Shown here: piece after piece, positions 7,831 to 16,885 of the stretch | How the letters are laid out: each line of letters opens with the position of its first letter | Numbering within the stretch: position 1 is the first letter of the stretch | NCBI RefSeq assembly: GCF_022370755.2 | Contig: NZ_CP092364.2 | Coordinates: forward strand, 1,798,001 to 1,862,000 | Length of the DNA: 64,000 bases | Source: Mycolicibacterium goodii | GTDB lineage: Bacteria > Actinomycetota > Actinomycetes > Mycobacteriales > Mycobacteriaceae | Direction of reading: 5' to 3' | The notes under the pieces: generated by a model | What the model was told of the DNA's origin: nothing | The model's database searches: none | The model's input: only the letters and a program-made list of their open reading frames with translations | Translations under genes and position numbers: made by a program

Positions 7831-9396
7831 GTGATACCTTCGCGTGCGGCATTACAGTCGCAGATCATCTCCGATCCTCCCGACGTCGTGGAAACCGACG
7901 TGGCCATCATCGGTTCCGGCATGGGCGGTGGCTGCCTGGCCTACGCATTGCGCGACAAGGGAATTCGAGTTCTCATAGTGGAACAGGGCGACTTCCTCCC
8001 CGTCGAACGCGAGAACTGGTCCTTCGACGCCGTACACACCGAGGGGAGATACAAGAACTCCGCGTCGTGGCACGACGCCACGACAGGCAAGAATTTCATA
8101 CCCGGCAACTACCACTACGTCGGCGGCAGCACCAAGCTGTATGGGGCGACGTTGCCCCGCTTCCGCGAATGCGACTTCGGGCCGATCGAGCACGCAGACG
8201 GACTGTCGCCCGCATGGCCCATCGACTACGCCGACCTCGAGCCGTACTACGGCGAAGCCGAGCAAATGTTCTGGGTGCACAGCAACAAGGGAGAGGACCC
8301 GACGGATCCTTGGCGGTCCACCGATTACCCCTACCCGGGCCTGCCGCACGAGGGAGCGATGGCCAGGCTCGCCGAGAGCGCCAGAAAGCAGGGCCTGCAT
8401 CCCTTTTCGGCTCCTCAAGCGCTCGATTACCGGCCTGGTGGCGGCTGCCTCCTGTGTGACACCTGCGACTCCTTCGCGTGCATGGTCGAGGCGAAGGGCG
8501 ACGCCGACGTCTCGGCGGTCCGTCCCGCGCTCGCCGCGAAGACCAGGAATGTCGAGCTTCTCACCAACGCCGAAGTCGTGAGACTGGTCACCAGCCCTGA
8601 CGGGAAGACCGTCGCGGCCGCGCAGATCCGTCATCACGACCGCCGAATAGAGGTCCGCGCGCACAGATTCGTGTTGTCCTGCGGCGCAGTCAACACCGCG
8701 GCGCTGCTGTTACGCTCCGCCTCCGATCAACACCGCCGCGGGCTGGCGAACTCGTCGGACCAGGTGGGGCGCAATTACATGGCGCACATCACCACGTTCT
8801 TCCTCGCTGTCGATCCGCGGCGCAAGAACGAGGCCGTCTACCAGAAGACGATCGGCATCAACGACTGGTACGAGGCCGGGCCCGGCAACATCTACCCGCT
8901 GGGCAACGTCCAGGGGCTCGGCAAACTGCGCGGCCCACAAGCCAAGATGGGCAAACCCTGGGTGCCGATGCCCATCCTCGACGAGGTCACCAAGTACACA
9001 CTCGACCTGTTCATCCAGACCGAAGACCTCCCGCTTCCCGAGAACCGAGTGACTCTCCGGCCCAACGGTCAGATCAGCCTCTTCCGCAGGGAGACCAATC
9101 TCGCCGCGCACCATGAGCTCATCCGCCGTATGAAAAAGGTTGTCCGCAAAGCCGGCTTCCCGGTGGTGCTCACGCGAAGTCTCGGGGTCGAGGCGACGTC
9201 ACACCAGTGCGGTACCGCACGCATGGGTGACGATCCGACCGCCAGTGTGGTCGACGCGAACCTGAAAGCCCATGACCTCGACAACCTGTGGATCGCCGAC
9301 ACGTCGACCTTCTGCTCGTCCGGGGCCGTCAATCCCGCCATCACCGCGGCGGCCCTGTCGCTGCGCCTTGGCCACTGCGGCGCCCTGACCAACTGA
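7831..9396 (+). CDS. GMC-family FAD-dependent oxidoreductase (paralogue 2)
   Basis: A 521-residue GMC oxidoreductase with a GTG start at 7831 behind AGGGAG. It has the N-terminal FAD motif GSGMGGG and the C-terminal SHQCGTARMG and AVNPAIT regions that supply the catalytic His and Asn. Unlike paralogue 1 it keeps a cysteine cluster, C206-x2-C209-x2-C212-x4-C217. The two proteins share long similar stretches (for example YKTIGINDWYEAGP-type sequence), pointing to a duplication. It follows the PucR regulator in the same direction and precedes the large FMN/Fe-S oxidoreductase by 69 bases, so the three may be co-regulated. Likely an alcohol or polyol dehydrogenase; substrate unknown. Confidence 0.85.
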   Translation: MIPSRAALQSQIISDPPDVVETDVAIIGSGMGGGCLAYALRDKGIRVLIVEQGDFLPVERENWSFDAVHTEGRYKNSASWHDATTGKNFIPGNYHYVGGSTKLYGATLPRFRECDFGPIEHADGLSPAWPIDYADLEPYYGEAEQMFWVHSNKGEDPTDPWRSTDYPYPGLPHEGAMARLAESARKQGLHPFSAPQALDYRPGGGCLLCDTCDSFACMVEAKGDADVSAVRPALAAKTRNVELLTNAEVVRLVTSPDGKTVAAAQIRHHDRRIEVRAHRFVLSCGAVNTAALLLRSASDQHRRGLANSSDQVGRNYMAHITTFFLAVDPRRKNEAVYQKTIGINDWYEAGPGNIYPLGNVQGLGKLRGPQAKMGKPWVPMPILDEVTKYTLDLFIQTEDLPLPENRVTLRPNGQISLFRRETNLAAHHELIRRMKKVVRKAGFPVVLTRSLGVEATSHQCGTARMGDDPTASVVDANLKAHDLDNLWIADTSTFCSSGAVNPAITAAALSLRLGHCGALTN

Positions 9397-9465
9397 CCCC
9401 TGCCCTTTCGGCGGCCGCGTGCAGCCCACGCATGCCGCTCGATCCCGCACACAAGGAGCACGCCC

Positions 9466-11478
9466 GTGACCGTGACCGCAGGCACCGACCCCACCTTGGC
9501 ACCGCTGTTCGAACCGATCACGCTCGGCAACGTCGAGATCCGCAACCGCGTGGTGATGACCGGCCACGGCACCGGAATGGCAAAGGACTACCTTCCCACC
9601 GATCAGCATGTCGCGTACTACCGCGAGCGTGCCATCGGTGGTGTGGGTCTGATCGGTATGGCATTCCCGCAGATCCACCCGACCTCCCAGGACGTGCCGG
9701 GGGAGCCGCGGTCGTGGCTGCCGGAGATTGTGCCGGGCCTGCGAAAGATCACTGACGCGGTGCACGAACACGGCGCAAAAATCGTCATGCAACTCGGTCA
9801 TGGTGGTCGACAGGGGCATTCGACCTTCACCGAGCGGGCCCTTTGGTCGCCGTCGAACACGCCGTGCCCGTTCAACCTCGAGATGCCCAAGGCGATGGAG
9901 ATCGAGGATATCGACGAGATCGTCGCCGCACACGCCATCGGCGCGCGCCACGCCAAACAAGGCGGCATGGACGGTGTCGAAATCCATTCCGGCTACGGCG
10001 GATACCTGCTGGCATCCTTCCTCTCGCCGTTCTCGAACCACCGCACCGACGAGTACGGGGGCTCACTGGAGAACCGCATGCGCATCGTGATGCGGGTCAT
10101 CGACGCGGTTCGCGATGAGGTGGGGCCGGCCTTCCTGGTCGGTATCAACCTGCAGGGTCACGACTTCAGCCCCGGCGGCCTCGAGGTCGGGGATGCTCAG
10201 GAGATTGCCAGGGCCATCGACGCCACCGGCAAGATCGACTACATCTGCGTCAAAGCCGCGACCTACAACGAGGCGCACCAGAACGTGCCGGACATGCAGC
10301 ACCCGAAGCGGATCTGGGAGGATCTGGCCGCCGCCGTCAAGGCGGTGGTCAACGTGCCGGTGATCGCCGTCGGCCGCATCAACGATCCCGGTGACGCCGC
10401 CGACATCCTGGCACTCGGCCATGCGGACATGGTGGCGATGACACGTCAGCAGATTGCGGACCCGGAAACGGTCAACAAGATGAAGCAGGGGCGCCTCGAC
10501 GAGATCCGACGCTGCATCGGCTGTAATCAGGGGTGTATCGACCGTCTGTTCAACGTCACACATTCCACGTGTGTGCACAACCCGGCCGCCGGCTACGAAC
10601 TCGAACTCGGCATCGGGACCCTGCTGCAGGCCTCCGTGCGGCGGCGTGTTGTCGTCGTGGGCGCGGGCCCCGCCGGCATGAAGGCCGCCGAAGTCGCCGC
10701 TCGTCAGGGCCATGAGGTGATTCTGTTCGAGCGTCGCGGCCACACGGGTGGTCAGCTGCGCATCGCCGCGAAAATCAAGGGGCGCCAGGAGATCGGCGGC
10801 GTCGTCGATCACCTCGACGTGATGATCGCCAGGTACGGGGTCGATTTGAGACTGGCGCAGTCGCCGACGGCCGAGGAGATTCTGGCGCTGGATCCCCACC
10901 ACGTGATCGTGGCGACCGGTTCGGCACCCGGCCACGACATTGTCGGCAACCTCGCGCAGGGCATCGGTTTCACGCCCGGACTGGACCAGGAACACGTGCT
11001 CTCCGTGTGGGACGTTCTCGAAGCGGAGCAACCGGTAGGACAGCGGGTACTCATCGTCGACGACGGCGAAGGTGGATGGAAGGGAATCGGGCTCGCGTTG
11101 CAGCTCAGCGACGAGGGGCGCGATGTCGAATTCGTCACGCCGCTGCCGTACGTCGGCGCGAAGCTCGGCCCGTTCAGTGCCAACCTGGCCGTGCCGCGAG
11201 TTCACAGGTCCGGCATGACAACTCATCCGTTCAGTACGGTGACGGCGATCCACGGGCCTACAGTGCACATCACCGAACAGGGACGGGCATCGGTTCTCGA
11301 ATCGCTGGACACGGTGATTCTCGCGGGGTGGCACCGGCCGGTCGACGACCTCTACTTCGGCCTCAAGGCGGCCGGTGCCAGCGTCGTCCGGATCGGTGAT
11401 GCCATCGCCAGTCGAACGATGATGGAGGCGGTGCACGAGGGTGAGCGGGCCGCGCGGAGAATTCCGGTGACGGTCTGA
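9466..11478 (+). CDS. FMN/4Fe-4S/FAD oxidoreductase (2,4-dienoyl-CoA reductase / TMADH family)
   Basis: A 670-residue multidomain flavoprotein; GTG start at 9466 with AAGGAG upstream. Residues about 10-350 form an Old Yellow Enzyme-type FMN barrel (FEPITLGNVEIRNRVVM near the start, FLSPFSNHRTDEYGG in the middle). A 4Fe-4S motif follows: RRCIGCNQGC and a fourth Cys 12 residues later in STCVHNP. The C-terminal third has an FAD/NAD(P)-binding fold (VVVVGAGPAGMKAAE). Relatives include FadH and trimethylamine dehydrogenase. The usual HGAHGY barrel motif reads HSGYGGY here, so substrate choice may differ. It follows the GMC oxidoreductase and precedes an MFS permease, suggesting catabolism of an imported compound. 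Confidence 0.87.
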   Translation: MTVTAGTDPTLAPLFEPITLGNVEIRNRVVMTGHGTGMAKDYLPTDQHVAYYRERAIGGVGLIGMAFPQIHPTSQDVPGEPRSWLPEIVPGLRKITDAVHEHGAKIVMQLGHGGRQGHSTFTERALWSPSNTPCPFNLEMPKAMEIEDIDEIVAAHAIGARHAKQGGMDGVEIHSGYGGYLLASFLSPFSNHRTDEYGGSLENRMRIVMRVIDAVRDEVGPAFLVGINLQGHDFSPGGLEVGDAQEIARAIDATGKIDYICVKAATYNEAHQNVPDMQHPKRIWEDLAAAVKAVVNVPVIAVGRINDPGDAADILALGHADMVAMTRQQIADPETVNKMKQGRLDEIRRCIGCNQGCIDRLFNVTHSTCVHNPAAGYELELGIGTLLQASVRRRVVVVGAGPAGMKAAEVAARQGHEVILFERRGHTGGQLRIAAKIKGRQEIGGVVDHLDVMIARYGVDLRLAQSPTAEEILALDPHHVIVATGSAPGHDIVGNLAQGIGFTPGLDQEHVLSVWDVLEAEQPVGQRVLIVDDGEGGWKGIGLALQLSDEGRDVEFVTPLPYVGAKLGPFSANLAVPRVHRSGMTTHPFSTVTAIHGPTVHITEQGRASVLESLDTVILAGWHRPVDDLYFGLKAAGASVVRIGDAIASRTMMEAVHEGERAARRIPVTV

Positions 11479-11525
11479 GCTCGCGCGACATCGGGCGCCT
11501 CCGCCTGGGCAAAGGGCCTCCGACT

Positions 11526-12716
11526 GTGGTGAACACTGTGCTGTCGAGGCGCCGCGCCCAGCTGACGTACCGCATGGCCGTCTACGGATTGTTCGCGACG
11601 TTCGGCATCGTGCTGTCGACCTGGGCCGTGCATCTACCCGCATTGCAGACTGCAACAAAGATGTCGACGTCGATGCTGGGGACCGTCCTGCTGATTCTCG
11701 GCTCGGGCGCGGTCGCCGGCATGCAGCTCACCGGCAGGATCGCCGACCGGTACGGCCCCCGCTGGGTGGCGATCGTCACCGTTGCGGCGATGGCGGTGGC
11801 GCTCATCGCTCCGCTCGCCGCCACCAGCAGACAGGGGGCAGCCGTGGGCGCGTTCGTGCTGGGACTGGCCACGGGGTCTGCCGAAGTGGCCATCAACGCC
11901 GCGGCTGTCATCGCGGAACGGCTGTACGGGCGGCCGTTGCTGGCGTCGTTTCACGGGGTGTTCTCACTGAGCACCCTGGCTGGTTCCCTGCTCAGCGCAG
12001 GGGCGTTCGCCCTGCACGCCACGACCCTCACCACGGCCGTGTTCGCCTCGGCCGTGTGCCTGGTGATCGTCGCTGCCGCCGCAGCGGCGCTGTGGCGATG
12101 CGGACCGCATCTGCCAGCGGCGGTGCCTCCGGCCCGCAACTCCGACGACGCCGTGCACCGCGACGAACCGCCGACCACCGGACGGGGCCGGGTGGCGGTG
12201 CTGGGTCTGCTCGCCTTCCTGTTCTTTCTCGCCGAGGGCGCCGCCATGGACTGGAGCAGCATGCACGCCCAGCGAGAACTAGGTGAGACGCCCACGTCCG
12301 GCGCACTGGCCTTCGGAGCGTTCGTCGGGGCTATGACGGTCGGGCGGTTCTGCATCGACCGCCTGGCCGCCGAGTACGGACCGGTGCTGATCGTCAGGGC
12401 CGGCGCAGCGGTGGCCGTCACGGGCCTGACGATCGTGATCTGCACGACGATGCTGCCTCTCGTCCTGTTCGGCTGGGCATTGACCGGCCTCGGAATCGCA
12501 GGCGGCATACCGCAAGTGTTCTCCGCCGCAGGCAATCTCGGCGACGGTTCGGCTCGTCGGCTGTCGTTGGTCGTCGGTGTCGGCTATCTGGCCATCCTCG
12601 CTGGGCCTGGGCTGGTGGGCTGGCTGGCGGAGCTCACGAGTCTGAGCGCGGCTTTCGCCCTGCCGCTGGCCGCGGTCCTCGTGTGCGCCCTGTCGGCCCC
12701 CGCGGTACGCCGGTAA
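11526..12716 (+). CDS. MFS transporter
   Basis: A 396-residue integral membrane protein with about 12 hydrophobic helices and no signal peptide. The loop between helices 2 and 3 has GRIADRYGPRW, a variant of the MFS DRxGRR motif. The size and pattern resemble the fucose permease/YbjJ-like subgroup. GTG codons at 11526 and 11529 are both possible starts; no strong ribosome binding site separates them. It lies 47 bases after the FMN/Fe-S oxidoreductase gene on the same strand, so it likely moves the substrate or product of that pathway. Direction of transport and substrate are not evident. Confidence 0.8.
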   Translation: MVNTVLSRRRAQLTYRMAVYGLFATFGIVLSTWAVHLPALQTATKMSTSMLGTVLLILGSGAVAGMQLTGRIADRYGPRWVAIVTVAAMAVALIAPLAATSRQGAAVGAFVLGLATGSAEVAINAAAVIAERLYGRPLLASFHGVFSLSTLAGSLLSAGAFALHATTLTTAVFASAVCLVIVAAAAAALWRCGPHLPAAVPPARNSDDAVHRDEPPTTGRGRVAVLGLLAFLFFLAEGAAMDWSSMHAQRELGETPTSGALAFGAFVGAMTVGRFCIDRLAAEYGPVLIVRAGAAVAVTGLTIVICTTMLPLVLFGWALTGLGIAGGIPQVFSAAGNLGDGSARRLSLVVGVGYLAILAGPGLVGWLAELTSLSAAFALPLAAVLVCALSAPAVRR

Positions 12717-12862
12717 GGGTGCAAGGTGTGCATGATTGCATGGGGCCATCGCACAAAGTGTGTCTGTTCTCGCGGTGCTGTGCGAGGACACACTGGTAAG
12801 GCGTCACAGACACGGATCGCGTCGGCGCTTCAAATCATCGATAGGTCAAGGAGATACGAGCC

Positions 12863-14197
12863 GTGCCGGTCACCCTCAAGGCCCCGACCACCACGGTCGG
12901 CGCGCCACACAAGAGCAACCCTCAGGTCATCGAGACGGTTGCGCGGGTTCTCGCCGACATCAGGGACAACGGTGATGCGGCGGTGCGCCGATACTCCGAG
13001 CAGTTCGACGAGTGGACCCCGTCGTCATTCCGCCTCAGCGATGCCGACGTCGCCAAGATCGTGTCGGACCTTCCGGTCACCGTGATCGAAGACCTGACCT
13101 TCGTGCAGCGGCAGGTACGTAACTTCGCTCAGGCGCAGCGCGATTCGATGCTTGACATCGAGATCGAGACGTTGCCGGGTGTGAAACTCGGACACAGGCA
13201 CGTGCCTGTCTCCGCGTCCGGTGCCTACGTGCCCGGTGGCCGGTATCCGCTCACCGCATCGGCGCACATGACCGTGGTCACCGCGAAGGTCGCCGGCGTG
13301 GAACGAGTTGCCGCGACAACGCCGCCCAATCAAGGCAGCGCTCCGGCCATCAGCGTGGCGGCGATGCATCTGGCCGGGGCCGACGAGATTTATGTCCTCG
13401 GCGGCGTCCAGGCGATCGGGGCGTTGGCACTCGGCACCGAGACCATCGCGCCGGTCAACCTGTTGACCGGCCCGGGGAACGCCTACGTGGCAGAAGCCAA
13501 ACGGCAGTTGTTCGGTGAGGTGGGCATCGATCTGTTCGCCGGACCGACAGAGGTCCTCATCATCGCCGACGAGAGCGCCGATCCTTTTGTGGTTGCGGCA
13601 GACCTGTTGAGCCAGGCCGAGCACGGCCCGGATTCGCCGGTGGTCCTGATCACCACCTCGGAGCGGGTGGGGCGCGAGACGATCGCCGAGGTCGCACGGC
13701 AGTTGCAGAACCTGCCGACCAACGACATCGCCGCGGTGTCATGGGACAACCACGGCGAGGTGCACGTCGTCGACTCGCTCGAAGACGCCTTCGGGCTCGC
13801 GGACCGCTACGCCAGTGAGCATGTGCAGATCCTCACCGAAGAGCCCAGGCGGGCACTGGCCGAGATGCGCAACTACGGCGCTCTGTTCCTCGGCGAGAAG
13901 ACATGTGTCTCGTTCGGCGACAAGGCCATCGGAACGAACCATGTCCTCCCCACACTGGGCGCGGCGAATTACACCGGCGGTCTGTGGGTAGGCAAGTTCT
14001 TGAAGACCGTGACCTACCAGGAGATCGAGGACGCGGCGTCCAGCGCCGAACTCGGCCGCATCTGCGGTCGGGCGTCGCGGCTGGAGAACTTCGAGGGGCA
14101 CGCGCGTTCCGCTGATGTCCGTGCCGCCAAGTTCGGCGGTGACGAGCTGCCCTGGACCGGGCACCGTTTCGTCGTCGACGCGCCCGCGCAGATCTAG
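12863..14197 (+). CDS. Histidinol dehydrogenase-family enzyme (catabolic paralogue)
   Basis: A 444-residue HisD-family, Zn- and NAD-dependent dehydrogenase; the family carries out a four-electron oxidation of an alcohol to a carboxylate. All key residues seen in HisD are in place: Q251 and H254 (SQAEHG), E319-H320 (SEHVQI), D353 (GDKAIGTNHVLPT) and H413 (EGHARSAD). The GTG start follows AAGGAGA. No other histidine genes are nearby. Instead it heads a run with VOC, aspartate ammonia-lyase and ThuA-like genes, 9 bases or fewer apart or overlapping. Non-histidine HisD relatives are known, for example sulfopropanediol dehydrogenase HpsN. A catabolic amino-alcohol or polyol substrate is my inference. 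Confidence 0.82.
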   Translation: MPVTLKAPTTTVGAPHKSNPQVIETVARVLADIRDNGDAAVRRYSEQFDEWTPSSFRLSDADVAKIVSDLPVTVIEDLTFVQRQVRNFAQAQRDSMLDIEIETLPGVKLGHRHVPVSASGAYVPGGRYPLTASAHMTVVTAKVAGVERVAATTPPNQGSAPAISVAAMHLAGADEIYVLGGVQAIGALALGTETIAPVNLLTGPGNAYVAEAKRQLFGEVGIDLFAGPTEVLIIADESADPFVVAADLLSQAEHGPDSPVVLITTSERVGRETIAEVARQLQNLPTNDIAAVSWDNHGEVHVVDSLEDAFGLADRYASEHVQILTEEPRRALAEMRNYGALFLGEKTCVSFGDKAIGTNHVLPTLGAANYTGGLWVGKFLKTVTYQEIEDAASSAELGRICGRASRLENFEGHARSADVRAAKFGGDELPWTGHRFVVDAPAQI

Positions 14198-14205
14198 GCG
14201 GCGGC

Positions 14206-14757
14206 ATGGGCGAGATCAAAGAACCACGGGTACCGACCCTTCGAGCGGTTGACCACGTCGCGTACACGGTGCCGGACCTCGAGGCGGCGGTGGCGTTCTT
14301 CGTCGATCACTTCGGTGCCGAGCTGATCTACCGCGACGGACCGTTCCGAGACGAGGACGGTGACGGTATGCGACGCCGGCTCGACGTCGATCAGTTGGCG
14401 CAGTGCACCATCGCGATGATCCGGATCGGCAAGCACCACAATGTGGAACTGTTCGAGTACGAGGCACCGGATCGCAACACCCGGCTGCCCCGCAACAGCG
14501 ACGTGGGTGGCCATCATCTGGCGTTCTATGTCGACGACATCGACGCGGGTTATGACTACGTCAGGTCCATTCCCGGCGTGGTGGTGCAAGAGGGCCCCAA
14601 TGGCGTCGATCCGCAGGCGCCCGTCGCCGGGCAGCGGTGGTTCTATTTCAAGTCTCCCTGGGGGATGCAGCTGGAACTGACCACGTGCGCCACCGACGGA
14701 TTCTACGAGGGGCTGCCCGCCGCCGCGCAGGCTCGGCCCGCTGACACATGGCGGTGA
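14206..14757 (+). CDS. VOC-superfamily (glyoxalase/dioxygenase fold) protein
   Basis: A 183-residue protein of the vicinal oxygen chelate fold, with two beta-alpha-beta-beta-beta modules. Likely metal ligands are the His in VDHVAYTV near residue 18, Glu in VELFEYE near 84, His in GGHHLAFYV near 105 and the late Glu in MQLELT near 161. VOC proteins act as glyoxalases, epimerases, isomerases or extradiol dioxygenases. The start lies 8 bases after the histidinol-dehydrogenase-like stop, and the last 10 bases overlap the aspartase gene. This tight packing implies a shared pathway. The exact reaction cannot be assigned. Confidence 0.8.
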   Translation: MGEIKEPRVPTLRAVDHVAYTVPDLEAAVAFFVDHFGAELIYRDGPFRDEDGDGMRRRLDVDQLAQCTIAMIRIGKHHNVELFEYEAPDRNTRLPRNSDVGGHHLAFYVDDIDAGYDYVRSIPGVVVQEGPNGVDPQAPVAGQRWFYFKSPWGMQLELTTCATDGFYEGLPAAAQARPADTWR

Positions 14758-16217
14758 CAGCGCCGACGACGGCGCCGCGGATCGAGTACGACTCACTGGG
14801 TGCACTCTCGGTTCCCGGCGACGCCTATTACGGGATCCACACCGCGCGTGCGGTGGAGAATTTCTCCATCTCACGCGTCACGGTCGCGGCGTATCCGGAA
14901 TTCGTCGGAGCGCTAGCAGCGGTGAAACGTGCTGCCGCCGAAGCAAATCAGGAGCTCGGACTACTCGACGGCCGCCGCGCGGGCGCGATCGCCGCAGCCT
15001 GTGACGAGATACGTGCCGGCCGACTGCACGAACACTTCGTGGTCGATGCGATTCAGGGCGGTGCCGGCACCTCGACGAACATGAACGCCAACGAGGTCAT
15101 TGCGAACCGTGCTCTGGAAATACTCGGTTTCGCTCGCGGTGACTACTCCGAGCTGCACCCGCTCGAACACGTCAACATGAGTCAGAGCACCAACGACGTC
15201 TATCCGACCGCGATCAAGATCGCACTGCAGGAGCAGCTCGCGGCGCTCGTAACCACATTGCGCCGTGTCTCGGCGGCGTTCGGGGTCAAGGCCGAGGAGT
15301 TCAAGGACATCCTGAAGATGGGACGCACCCAGTTGCAGGACGCCGTCCCGATGACACTCGGTCAGGAGTTCGGGACGTACGCGGTGATGGTCGGTGAAGA
15401 CGCCGATCGGCTGGGGGAGGCCGCGCAACTGATCTGTGAGATCAATCTGGGCGGCACGGCCATCGGAACCAGGTTGAACTCGCATCCCCGCTACGCGGAC
15501 CTGGTGTGCGAGAAGCTGACGGCCGTCACCGGTCTGTCCTTGTCGACCGCCCGCGATCTCGTCGAGGCGACGCAGGACGTCGGGGCGTTCGTCCAGGTGT
15601 CGGGTGTCCTCAAGCGGACCGCGTTGAAGTTGTCAAAAATCTGCAGCGACCTCCGACTGTTGTCGTCGGGGCCGAGGGCGGGCCTCAATGAGATCAATCT
15701 GCCTGCCGTGCAGCCGGGGTCGAGCATCATGCCAGGGAAGGTCAACCCCGTCATCCCCGAAGTCGTCAATCAGGTCGCCTTCGAGATCGTGGGTTGTGAC
15801 GTGGCTGTCAGCATGGCCGCGGAATCCGGTCAGCTGCAGTTGAACGCGTTCGAACCGATCATCGCTCACAGCCTGTTCCAGTCTTTGACACACCTCGATC
15901 GCGCGTGCCGCACACTCATCGACAAGTGCATCACCGGTATCACTGCCAATCGAGAGCGCTTGTTGGATTCGGTGACCCACTCGATCGGCGTCGTCACTGC
16001 GCTGAGCCCCTACATCGGTTACGCCGAAGCGGCCCGCATCGCCAAGATGGCGTTGATGACCGGTGAGCCCATCCCAGATCTGGTCGTGGCGGAACAGTTA
16101 CTCACCTCCGATCAGGTAGATGATTTACTCAAGCCGGAGGCCCTCGTCGGTCCCCGGGAACTGCTGGTGCTGAAAAGAGAGATCCGCACCGGAATGGAAG
16201 GAAGCGCCAACTCATGA
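14748..16217 (+). CDS. aspA: Aspartate ammonia-lyase (AspA-like)
   Basis: A 489-residue member of the aspartase/fumarase superfamily. The N-terminus (DSLGALSVPGDAYYGIHTAR) is typical of aspartate ammonia-lyase, which splits aspartate into fumarate and ammonia. The superfamily signature GSSIMPGKVNP (around residues 325-335) with its catalytic serine loop is intact, as are the GTSTNMNANE and STNDVYPTA substrate-binding segments. It overlaps the upstream VOC gene by 10 bases and the downstream ThuA-like gene by 4. A class II fumarase is the main alternative, but the N-terminus favours aspartase. In this operon it may deaminate the amino acid made by the histidinol-dehydrogenase-like enzyme; that link is speculative. 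Confidence 0.82.
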   Translation: MAVTAPTTAPRIEYDSLGALSVPGDAYYGIHTARAVENFSISRVTVAAYPEFVGALAAVKRAAAEANQELGLLDGRRAGAIAAACDEIRAGRLHEHFVVDAIQGGAGTSTNMNANEVIANRALEILGFARGDYSELHPLEHVNMSQSTNDVYPTAIKIALQEQLAALVTTLRRVSAAFGVKAEEFKDILKMGRTQLQDAVPMTLGQEFGTYAVMVGEDADRLGEAAQLICEINLGGTAIGTRLNSHPRYADLVCEKLTAVTGLSLSTARDLVEATQDVGAFVQVSGVLKRTALKLSKICSDLRLLSSGPRAGLNEINLPAVQPGSSIMPGKVNPVIPEVVNQVAFEIVGCDVAVSMAAESGQLQLNAFEPIIAHSLFQSLTHLDRACRTLIDKCITGITANRERLLDSVTHSIGVVTALSPYIGYAEAARIAKMALMTGEPIPDLVVAEQLLTSDQVDDLLKPEALVGPRELLVLKREIRTGMEGSANS

Positions 16218-16885
16218 CGAACGTCCTCTACCTCTACGGCGGCTGGCCGGGGCACAGTCCGTACAACATTGCCGAGTGGACGCGTGGGTTGGTCGGCGAG
16301 TTGGGATTCCGCCTGGAGGAGTCGCAGGACATCTTCACCCTAGACCGTGATCTGACCTCTTACGATTTGATCATCCTTGGGTGGAACAATGCTCTGACGA
16401 CCGAGGACCTGTCTGATTCGCAGGAGGATCACCTCTTGGCGGCGGTCGAGGCGGGCACGGGCGTGGCGGCGTGGCACGGCGCTGCTGCGGCGTTCCGGTC
16501 CAGCCTGCGATATCACCTGATGCTGGGCGGCGATTTCCTCGCACACCCCGCCGGCGAGGGTTACCCGCAGCCTTATGACGTCAAGATTCTCGACACCGAA
16601 CATGAGGTGACCCGGGGCGTCAACGACTTCCCGGTCGCATCTGAGCAGTACTACATGAGCGTGGACCCCAACAACCATGTGCTTGCCGAGACGACTTTCT
16701 CGGGTGAGCACTTCGCTTGGTTCGACGGACTGAAAAGCCCTGTCGCCTGGGTGCGGCACTGGGGTGAGGGCAGGGTGTTCTATCACTCTATCGGCCATGC
16801 GCCACAGGATCTGGCGGGTGACGACGTGCGGCGTCTGACCAAGCAAGGCCTGGCATGGGCGGCACGCCGCCGGGGCGACGTCTGA
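16214..16885 (+). CDS. ThuA-like domain protein
   Basis: A 223-residue protein of the ThuA (trehalose utilisation) family, a class I glutamine amidotransferase-like fold without a clear catalytic cysteine. Family features include YLYGGWPGHSP at the start, GVAAWHGAAAAF around residues 90-100 and SIGHAPQDL near the end. ThuA proteins often sit with sugar or sugar-acid oxidoreductases, and their reaction is poorly defined. The ATG overlaps the aspartase stop (ATGA), showing translational coupling. It is the last gene of this run; about 720 bases without a confident gene follow. Confidence 0.8.
   Translation: MTNVLYLYGGWPGHSPYNIAEWTRGLVGELGFRLEESQDIFTLDRDLTSYDLIILGWNNALTTEDLSDSQEDHLLAAVEAGTGVAAWHGAAAAFRSSLRYHLMLGGDFLAHPAGEGYPQPYDVKILDTEHEVTRGVNDFPVASEQYYMSVDPNNHVLAETTFSGEHFAWFDGLKSPVAWVRHWGEGRVFYHSIGHAPQDLAGDDVRRLTKQGLAWAARRRGDV

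Noticed and set aside
12717..12862. Imperfect hairpin with GTGTC and TTCTCGC/GCGAGGA arms between MFS and HisD-like genes
   Set aside because: Several mismatches and no clear role; could be part of a promoter or terminator, but the evidence is thin.
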